Below are positions 6,604 through 11,577 of a stretch of DNA of 11,577 nt, piece by piece. Source of the stretch: an uncultured Flavobacteriales bacterium (GTDB lineage Bacteria > Bacteroidota > Bacteroidia > Flavobacteriales > Weeksellaceae). Where the stretch lies: the NCBI GenBank assembly GCA_937876095.1, contig CALFIE010000014.1:1-11577 (forward strand), in the 5' to 3' direction. The position numbers and the translations under genes were made by a program. Below the pieces are notes generated by a model. It was given only the letters and a program-made list of their open reading frames with translations, made no database searches and was not told the DNA's origin. How positions within the stretch are numbered: position 1 is the first letter of the stretch; every line of letters begins with the position of its first letter.

Positions 6604-7782
6604 ATGAAAGATGTATTTATCGTATCGGCAGTACGAACACCAATGGGAAGTTTTCTAGGTAGTTTATCCGCAGTTCCTGCAACAAAATTAGGTTCTATCG
6701 CTATAAAAGGAGCTTTAGACAAAATAAATTTGGATCCTAAACAAGTACAAGAAGTGTATATGGGAAATGTTTTACAAGCTGGGGAAGGACAAGCTCCAGC
6801 TAGACAAGCTGCTCTTGGTGCTGGTTTATCCATAGAAACTCCTTCTACAACCATCAACAAAGTTTGTGCATCGGGTATGAAAGCCGTAATGATGGCAGCA
6901 CAATCTATAAAATCTGGAGATCAGGACGTTATTGTTGCAGGTGGTATGGAAAATATGAGCAGTGTTCCACATTATTACAATGCTAGAATTTCTACAAAAT
7001 TGGGTGATGTAAAAATGCAAGACGGTATGGTTTTGGACGGACTTACAGATGTTTACAATAAAGTTCATATGGGAGTTTGTGCAGAAAAATGTGCAGCAGA
7101 ATATCAATTTTCTAGAGATGATCAAGATCAGTTTGCTATACAATCTTACAAACGTTCTGCAGAAGCTTGGTCAGCAGGAAAATTCAATAATGAGGTTGTT
7201 TCTGTAGAAATTCCGCAAAGGAAAGGCGATCCAATCATCTTTTCAGAAGATGAAGAATATAAAAATGTAAATTTTGATCGTATTGGCACATTACCTACGG
7301 TTTTTCAAAAAGAAAACGGGACTGTAACTGCTGCCAATGCATCTACACTAAATGATGGTGCTTCTGCACTAATTTTGATGTCCAAAGAAAAAATGGAAGA
7401 ACTGGGCTTGAAACCTTTAGCAAAAATAGTTTCTTATGCAGATGCGTCACACGAACCAGAATGGTTTACAACTGCACCATCTAAAGCATTGCCAAAAGCT
7501 CTAGAAAAAGCAGGTTTGCAGATTTCTGACATCGATTTTTTTGAATTTAATGAAGCATTTTCAGTGGTTGGTTTAGCCAATAATAAAATTTTAGGATTAG
7601 ATGAGAGTAAAGTGAATGTAAACGGAGGTGCCGTTTCTCTAGGACATCCACTTGGTAGTTCTGGTTCTAGAATTTTGGTGACACTAATCAATGTATTAAA
7701 ACAAAACAATGCCAAATACGGAGCTGCTGCAATTTGCAACGGAGGTGGTGGTGCAAGTGCCGTTGTTATTGAAAACTGCTAA
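6604..7782 (+). CDS. Acetyl-CoA C-acetyltransferase (biosynthetic-type thiolase)
   Basis: Condenses two acetyl-CoA to acetoacetyl-CoA, or runs in reverse in beta-oxidation and ketone use; a soluble tetramer in its family. At 392 residues it matches the biosynthetic thiolase length exactly. All catalytic elements are present: nucleophile C88 in NKVCASGMKAV, N316 in FNEAF, H348 in GGAVSLGHPLGSSGSR, and acid/base C378 in AICNGGGGASA. The numbering agrees almost residue for residue with the well-studied Zoogloea enzyme. The N terminus MKDVFIVSAVRTPMGSF supports the ATG at 6604. The gene is a single transcription unit between the terminator at 6550 and the 145-base gap before the MFS gene. A weak -7-like TATTTTGG lies at 6552-6559. 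Possible roles are the first step of the mevalonate pathway (a mevalonate kinase lies downstream) or fatty acid breakdown with the ETF upstream; sequence alone does not decide. Confidence 0.95.
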   Translation: MKDVFIVSAVRTPMGSFLGSLSAVPATKLGSIAIKGALDKINLDPKQVQEVYMGNVLQAGEGQAPARQAALGAGLSIETPSTTINKVCASGMKAVMMAAQSIKSGDQDVIVAGGMENMSSVPHYYNARISTKLGDVKMQDGMVLDGLTDVYNKVHMGVCAEKCAAEYQFSRDDQDQFAIQSYKRSAEAWSAGKFNNEVVSVEIPQRKGDPIIFSEDEEYKNVNFDRIGTLPTVFQKENGTVTAANASTLNDGASALILMSKEKMEELGLKPLAKIVSYADASHEPEWFTTAPSKALPKALEKAGLQISDIDFFEFNEAFSVVGLANNKILGLDESKVNVNGGAVSLGHPLGSSGSRILVTLINVLKQNNAKYGAAAICNGGGGASAVVIENC

Positions 7783-7799
7783 AATTCTTATGTTGTATT

Positions 7800-7840
7800 A
7801 AGTTTCTGGTTTCAAGTTTTTTTTTATTTAACATTTAATC
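7800..7840 (+). repeat. Short diverged copy of the etf spacer repeat
   Basis: After the thiolase stop codon come AAGTTTC, TGGTTTC and AAGTTTT in 7-base register, a T run, then ATTTAAC and ATTTAATCG. This echoes the GAAGTTT units followed by AATCATTT units of 3339-3471, in the same order and on the same strand, but shorter and more degenerate. It may be a decayed copy of the same intergenic element. I see no stem-loop terminator for the thiolase gene here. Confidence 0.35.
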
Positions 7841-7861
7841 GTATTATTGTCTTAAATTTCA

Positions 7862-7896
7862 AAAATTGTGCATTATTGCGACAAAATTGTGCTTTA
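7862..7896. promoter_or_regulatory. 14-base direct repeat with 21-base period, candidate operator
   Basis: AAAATTGTGCATTA (7862-7875) and AAAATTGTGCTTTA (7883-7896) match at 13 of 14 positions. They start exactly 21 bases apart, two helical turns, so two protein subunits would sit on the same DNA face. The pair lies 32 bases upstream of the MFS ATG, in the region where a promoter would be expected; no good TAnnTTTG box is seen between it and the gene. The regulator is unknown. Confidence 0.4.
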
Positions 7897-7927
7897 ATAC
7901 TAAAAAGATTATAAAATTTTATAAATA

Positions 7928-9397
7928 ATGGAACTTGAAACCAAGAACGAACAACAAAACATAAAAAATAACCCAAAAATTATGAAAGCTTGGGCTTTCT
8001 ACGATTGGGCAAATTCTGTATATTCTTTAGTTATTACTTCAGCTATATTTCCTATTTATTATTCCATACTTACTTCCTATGATAAAAATGTAGATGGTAA
8101 AGTAGAAAAAGCAAGACATCTCATCAACATATTTGGAAAAGATTACCAACCAGACGCTGTTTATGGTTTTTCGCTTACACTTTCATTTATCATTGTTGTT
8201 TTTATTTCTCCCATATTATCGTCACTTGCTGATACTATTGGTAACAAAAAATCATTTTTACAATTTTTCGCTTATTTAGGATCCACTTCTTGTATGGGAT
8301 TGGCTATGTTTACAGGTATGCACAATGTTTTTTTGGGATTGCTATTTAGTATGACAGCAAGTATTGGTTTTTGGGGAAGTTTGGTTTTTTATAACTCTTT
8401 TTTACCAGATATTGCAACACCAGAAAAACAAGATGCACTCTCTGCAAAAGGATATGTTTACGGATATATCGGTTCGGTAATATTGGTTATTATCTGTTTA
8501 TTTTTGGTGCAGGTTTTGGCAAAAACACCAGAAGAAACAAAATTGTATACCAGAATCACTTTCCTTTTAACGGGAGCTTGGTGGTTTGGTTTTTCACAAT
8601 ACACCTTCAAACATTTACCTCAATTTGGAGAAGTAAAAGAGCAATTGCCTAAAGATTTAGTTTTACTTAATTACAAAAATATTTTCGCTAATCACGAAAA
8701 AAATGGAGGTTTTATAGAGGTTTTGAAGGACAATATTTCGTTTTATATTGAAATTATTAAAGAAAGTTATCGGGAATTAATAAAAGTAAAAAACGAGCTT
8801 TTTGCATCTCATAATTTGAAGTTTTTTCTTGGCGGTTTTTTCTTTTATAGTGTTGGTATGCAAACCATTTTTTTGATGGCAACTCTTTTCGGAAGTAATG
8901 AGCTGCATTTACCTACAGAAAAGCTAATCCTTACATTGCTTATTATACAATTGGTAGCAATTGTAGGAGCAGTAATTTTCTCAAAATTATCTAAAATAAT
9001 AGGAAATATTAACGTTATTAGTTTAGCTGTTTCTTTATGGATAGTTTGTTGTCTATCTGCATATTTTTTGAATGATGAAAACCCTTATGTTGAATATCAA
9101 TTCTACACATTAGCAGGTTTGGTTGGTTTGGTTATGGGTGGTTTACAAGCAATGTCTCGATCTACTTATAGCAGATTATTACCAACAGGTAGTATGGAAA
9201 ACACCACCTATTTCAGTTTTTATGATATTCTAGAAAAAATTGCCATTGTAATTGGGATGTCTATGTTTTCTTTCCTCATTGAAAAATTCAATAATATGAG
9301 GATTTCTATGTTGAGTATGAGTATTTTCTTCTTTATAGGATTGGTACTCATTCGCTTTGTGAAATGGAAAGTAATGAAGGATAAAGATGTTTTATAA
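7928..9397 (+). CDS. MFS transporter, Atg22/UMF1 family
   Basis: Inner-membrane protein of 489 residues with about 12 hydrophobic segments. The N-terminal KAWAFYDWANSVYSLVITSA (20-39) and the following IFPIYYS are the hallmark of the Atg22-like (UMF1) branch of the major facilitator superfamily; the yeast member exports amino acids from the vacuole. Bacterial substrates are unknown. Other supporting stretches are the central cytoplasmic loop (about 230-295, charged, including FKHLPQFGEVKEQLPKD) and GGLQAMSRSTYSRLLP near 400-415. The length is typical for Bacteroidota members. I keep ATG 7928; an in-frame ATG at 7982 (Met19) would remove only a hydrophilic leader and is a possible alternative. 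A direct repeat upstream hints at control of its own. No neighbour suggests a substrate, so it is best described as an orphan permease. Confidence 0.9.
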   Translation: MELETKNEQQNIKNNPKIMKAWAFYDWANSVYSLVITSAIFPIYYSILTSYDKNVDGKVEKARHLINIFGKDYQPDAVYGFSLTLSFIIVVFISPILSSLADTIGNKKSFLQFFAYLGSTSCMGLAMFTGMHNVFLGLLFSMTASIGFWGSLVFYNSFLPDIATPEKQDALSAKGYVYGYIGSVILVIICLFLVQVLAKTPEETKLYTRITFLLTGAWWFGFSQYTFKHLPQFGEVKEQLPKDLVLLNYKNIFANHEKNGGFIEVLKDNISFYIEIIKESYRELIKVKNELFASHNLKFFLGGFFFYSVGMQTIFLMATLFGSNELHLPTEKLILTLLIIQLVAIVGAVIFSKLSKIIGNINVISLAVSLWIVCCLSAYFLNDENPYVEYQFYTLAGLVGLVMGGLQAMSRSTYSRLLPTGSMENTTYFSFYDILEKIAIVIGMSMFSFLIEKFNNMRISMLSMSIFFFIGLVLIRFVKWKVMKDKDVL

Positions 9398-9437
9398 ATT
9401 TATTATTTTTTTGGCTTGATTTTTGTGAAAACAATAA

Positions 9438-9468
9438 TTGTGTTATTGTAATAAAAATACTATCTTTG
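9438..9468 (+). promoter_or_regulatory. Canonical Bacteroidetes promoter of the mevalonate kinase/UbiA pair
   Basis: TTG at 9438-9440 (-33 element) is followed after 20 bases by TATCTTTG at 9461-9468, a perfect -7 box (TAnnTTTG). The spacing fits the Bacteroidetes primary sigma factor. Transcription should start near 9475, giving a leader of about 25 bases before the ATG at 9501. It is the best promoter match in the window. Confidence 0.7.
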
Positions 9469-9500
9469 TTTAAGAAAATCAGTGATTTAAATATTTGTTG

Positions 9501-10427
9501 ATGACCAATCCACTTTTTTACGCAAAAATTTTACTTTTTGGTGAATACGGAATCATAGAAGATTCACAAGGTTTAACCGTTCCTTATAGTTTTTATAAGG
9601 GTGCTCTTAAGTTTTCTACACTAAACTCTGAATTCGAAAAAAAATCCAACAAATCTTTACAACAATATGCCGAATATTTGGCTACTCTGAAACTTCCTGA
9701 GAAATTTCAAATTAATGTTAATGATTTTTTAGAAGACATCCAAAAAGGATTGTTTTTTGATAGCAACATTCCGCAAGGTTATGGTGTTGGTAGTTCAGGA
9801 GCATTGGTTGCGGCAATTTTTGAGCGATATTCTGTACAAAAATTTGCACCAGAACATATTTCTAAAAGTGATTTGAAAGATCTAAAAGCCATTTTCGGGG
9901 AATTAGAAAGTTATTTCCACGGGAAAAGTTCGGGTATAGATCCACTAATTTGTTTTATGAACCTCCCAATTTTGATAGAAAACCGAGAAAATGTAGACAA
10001 GGTTTCTATCCCTAAAGAAGAGGCAGGAAAAGGTGCTATTTTCTTGATTGATAGTGGAGTAGTTGGCGAAACTGGACCTATGGTACAAATATTTTTTGAA
10101 AAAATGAAAACCGAAGGTTTCCGTAAAACACTGAAAGAGGAATTCATAAGATACAACAATGCTTGCATAGATACTTTCTTGAAAAAAGAAATGAATCCTT
10201 TTTTCAAAAATTTGAAAAATTTGTCAGTTTGGGCTTATGTACATTTCAAACCGATGATTCCTGAAAGTATTTACCAAGCCTGGAAAAAAGGTTTAGATAC
10301 CAATGCATATTATCTAAAACTCTGCGGAAGTGGAGGTGGTGGTTATATTTTGGGATTCACCAAAGACTATGCTAAAGCAGAAAAAATGCTTCATAACTTC
10401 CAAAAGGAAGTAATATACAGATTCTAG
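9501..10427 (+). CDS. Mevalonate kinase-like GHMP kinase
   Basis: Cytoplasmic GHMP-superfamily kinase of 308 residues, most like bacterial mevalonate kinase (ATP + mevalonate to 5-phosphomevalonate), an enzyme of the mevalonate route to isopentenyl diphosphate used by Flavobacteriia. Visible motifs are AKILLFGEYGIIED (8-21), in which LFGEYG is typical of mevalonate kinases, and the phosphate-binding loop IPQGYGVGSSGALVAA (90-105). After these come GELESYFHGKSSGIDPLI (133-150), containing E134 and the presumed catalytic D147, and KLCGSGGGGYILGF (273-286, GHMP motif 3). I chose ATG 9501 rather than two in-frame TTG codons at 9495 and 9498, because it gives the family N terminus. The UbiA gene begins 14 bases after the stop codon. 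The family also contains phosphomevalonate kinases and other sugar/isoprenoid kinases, so substrate is inferred. No other mevalonate-pathway kinase or decarboxylase is in the window. Confidence 0.87.
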   Translation: MTNPLFYAKILLFGEYGIIEDSQGLTVPYSFYKGALKFSTLNSEFEKKSNKSLQQYAEYLATLKLPEKFQINVNDFLEDIQKGLFFDSNIPQGYGVGSSGALVAAIFERYSVQKFAPEHISKSDLKDLKAIFGELESYFHGKSSGIDPLICFMNLPILIENRENVDKVSIPKEEAGKGAIFLIDSGVVGETGPMVQIFFEKMKTEGFRKTLKEEFIRYNNACIDTFLKKEMNPFFKNLKNLSVWAYVHFKPMIPESIYQAWKKGLDTNAYYLKLCGSGGGGYILGFTKDYAKAEKMLHNFQKEVIYRF

Positions 10428-10441
10428 AGACTCCAAAAGCA

Positions 10442-11377
10442 ATGAATTCTACACCTAAGAATTTTTCGGGAAAACCGATTGCTACTCCCAAAAATATAAT
10501 ATGGTATAGAATTTCGCAATTCATAGGATTTCTATTGGGAGCCAGAGTTTTTGTTACTATTTTGTTGGCATTTGCGTTGTATGTTTGCACATTTTTCTTG
10601 TTCAATCAAGAAGAAAGTTTGAGTAATTTCGTCTTCGATTTCAAAGTTCACGGTATTATTTTCTGTGCTATTCTCAGTATTTTAGCAGGTGGAATCATCA
10701 ATCAGTTTTACGATCGAGAGAAAGACCAATTTACCAAACCTTTCAGAACCAAATTGCAACGTTTCTTGAAACAGAAGTATTTCCTGTATTTCTATTTATT
10801 GCTCAATATTTTATCTTTAGGAATTGCTGCATTCATCTCGCCACGAGTTTTTGTGTTTTTTGTGTTTTATCAATTCTTGATGTGGTATTACAGTCATCAA
10901 TTAAGTAAATTATTGATTATCAATAATTTATCGTTTGTTTTGCTTACTTTATATCCATTTTTCGGGATGTTGGTGTATTACCAAACATTCTCTATGAAAA
11001 TTTTTTTGATGGCGATTTTCCTTTTTTTGATGCTTTTAATCATAGATATCATCAAAGATATGTTGACCAAAAATGCTGACCGAATTTTCGGTTATATCAC
11101 GATTTCCAATTATTTTGGTAGCAAAATCAGCCGAAATGTAGTCATTGTCTTACTCATTATTTTGATGTTGATTTCTGCTGCAATTGTGCAAAAAACAGGA
11201 CTTATCAATATGATGGCATATTATTTTTCTTTTGGATTATTCGTGAATATTTTCGTAATTTATTTGCTGTTGCAAGACAAAAGAAACAGTCGGTTTTTCT
11301 CTATTAATATGCTCAGAATGTGGCTTTTTGTTGGTATTTTGGCAATGCTTGCAGACGGAATTATCAAACATTTTTAA
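10442..11377 (+). CDS. UbiA-family polyprenyltransferase
   Basis: Inner-membrane protein of 311 residues with about eight or nine hydrophobic segments. UbiA enzymes move a polyprenyl group from its diphosphate onto an acceptor such as a quinone precursor, heme or glycerol-phosphate lipid. Both Asp-rich Mg-binding motifs can be seen: NQFYDREKDQFTKPFR with N87, D91 and D95 (N-xxx-D-xxx-D), and IDIIKDMLTKNADRIFG with D206 and D213. The second resembles the REIIKD-xx-D pattern of the digeranylgeranylglyceryl-phosphate synthase branch more than the MenA or UbiA quinone enzymes, but that is a reading by eye. It lies 14 bases after the mevalonate kinase gene and almost certainly shares its transcript, which suggests a function tied to isoprenoid supply. 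The first 20 or so residues are a hydrophilic N-terminal extension. The acceptor substrate is unknown. Confidence 0.85.
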   Translation: MNSTPKNFSGKPIATPKNIIWYRISQFIGFLLGARVFVTILLAFALYVCTFFLFNQEESLSNFVFDFKVHGIIFCAILSILAGGIINQFYDREKDQFTKPFRTKLQRFLKQKYFLYFYLLLNILSLGIAAFISPRVFVFFVFYQFLMWYYSHQLSKLLIINNLSFVLLTLYPFFGMLVYYQTFSMKIFLMAIFLFLMLLIIDIIKDMLTKNADRIFGYITISNYFGSKISRNVVIVLLIILMLISAAIVQKTGLINMMAYYFSFGLFVNIFVIYLLLQDKRNSRFFSINMLRMWLFVGILAMLADGIIKHF

Positions 11378-11398
11378 CTTTTTTCGAAAATAAAAATG
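11369..11398. terminator. Weak inverted repeat at the end of the UbiA gene
   Basis: CATTTTTA (11369-11376), overlapping the UbiA stop codon, pairs perfectly with TAAAAATG (11391-11398). A further TTTT/AAAA pairing is possible inside. GC content is very low and there is no long T tract after the stem, so it is at best a weak terminator or a 3'-end stabilising hairpin. Confidence 0.3.
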
Positions 11399-11476
11399 GC
11401 TTTAACAGAAGAGAAAAACTAGGACTAATTATTATAATTATTACCACAAATCAACTTAATTTGAAATTCACTTTAT

Positions 11477-11484
11477 TATATTTG
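11477..11484 (+). promoter_or_regulatory. -7 box of the FMN reductase-like gene
   Basis: TATATTTG matches TAnnTTTG perfectly and lies 19 bases before the ATG at 11504. The nearest upstream TTG (11461-11463) is only 13 bases away, too close for a usual -33 element. The 126 bases between the UbiA stop codon and this gene hold no other recognisable feature. Confidence 0.45.
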
Positions 11485-11503
11485 TAATTAATTATTAAAA
11501 AAT

Positions 11504-11577
11504 ATGATCAAAATACTTGCATTTGCAGGGAGTAGTTCTTCTACTTCTATCAACAAACAATTGGTGACCTATGTTTC
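11504..11577 (+). CDS. NADPH-dependent FMN reductase-like flavoprotein, 5' part only
   Basis: Only the first 24 codons are in the window; the gene runs past the right edge. The peptide begins MIKILAFAGSSSSTSINKQL. The pattern of a hydrophobic strand (IKILAFAGS) followed by a Ser/Thr-rich phosphate-binding loop and then S-x-N-x-x-L is the start of the flavodoxin-like NADPH-dependent FMN reductase family (azoreductase/ArsH/chromate reductase relatives), where the loop binds the FMN phosphate. The specific substrate cannot be judged from so short a piece. It has its own -7 box upstream and is probably independent of the mevalonate kinase/UbiA pair. Confidence 0.7.
   Translation, partial: MIKILAFAGSSSSTSINKQLVTYV

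Noticed and set aside
7909..7924. 16-base palindrome TTATAAAATTTTATAA before the MFS gene
   Set aside because: Composed only of A and T in an AT-rich leader, so weak evidence for a binding site by itself; mentioned only in connection with the direct repeat.
9495..9500. TTG-TTG extension of the mevalonate kinase gene
   Set aside because: ATG 9501 directly follows, fits the family N terminus and the promoter spacing.
11396..11422. Tiny frame MALTEEKN after the UbiA gene
   Set aside because: Eight codons with no initiation context or family resemblance; not supportable as a gene.
11426..11440. TAATTAT-T-ATAATTA inverted repeat
   Set aside because: AT-only and short; expected by chance in this composition.

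Overview
The window looks like chromosome from a low-GC member of the Bacteroidota, most likely class Flavobacteriia (a Chryseobacterium/Weeksellaceae-like or Flavobacterium-like organism; the genus cannot be fixed by reading alone). Four things point there. Two secreted-protein genes end in a type IX secretion system (T9SS) type A sorting tail. Promoter -7 boxes match the Bacteroidetes consensus TAnnTTTG. Start codons lack Shine-Dalgarno motifs and have A-rich leaders. The housekeeping proteins (split ETF, DUF151+UVR nuclease, Atg22-like MFS, mevalonate kinase) have a flavobacterial flavour. All genes, intact or broken, read on the + strand.

Layout. 1-1036 holds a heavily eroded pseudogene of a secreted T9SS cargo protein, preceded by about 118 bases of AT-rich sequence with one -7-like box. 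1117-2445 is an intact T9SS cargo with six Asp-box (BNR/YCF48-like) repeats, closed by a strong terminator at 2465-2493. 2592-4426 carries etfB and etfA, the two subunits of electron-transfer flavoprotein. The 137-base gap between them is almost entirely a two-part phased repeat: six 7-base units, then eleven 8-base units ending next to the etfA start codon. A terminator at 4453-4478 follows. 4536-6494 encodes a DUF151/UVR bifunctional nuclease, with a -7 box so close that its mRNA is probably leaderless, then a NupG-type nucleoside permease, then a terminator. 6604-7782 is an acetyl-CoA acetyltransferase with a complete thiolase active site. 7928-9397 is an Atg22/UMF1-type MFS transporter behind a 21-base-spaced direct repeat. 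9501-11377 is a tight pair, a GHMP-type mevalonate kinase and a UbiA-type prenyltransferase, driven by the best promoter of the window. 11504 to the end is the start of an NADPH-dependent FMN reductase-like gene.

How the genes fit together. ETF and the thiolase serve acyl-CoA metabolism. The thiolase can also supply acetoacetyl-CoA to the mevalonate pathway, whose kinase lies further down, and the UbiA enzyme would use a polyprenyl diphosphate from that pathway. The nuclease and nucleoside permease may be one transcript. I see no transposase, phage gene, tRNA, rRNA, CRISPR array or defence system. The core of the window is ordinary; the most unusual items are the phased etfB-etfA spacer, the candidate operators upstream of etfB and of the MFS gene, and the decayed T9SS cargo.
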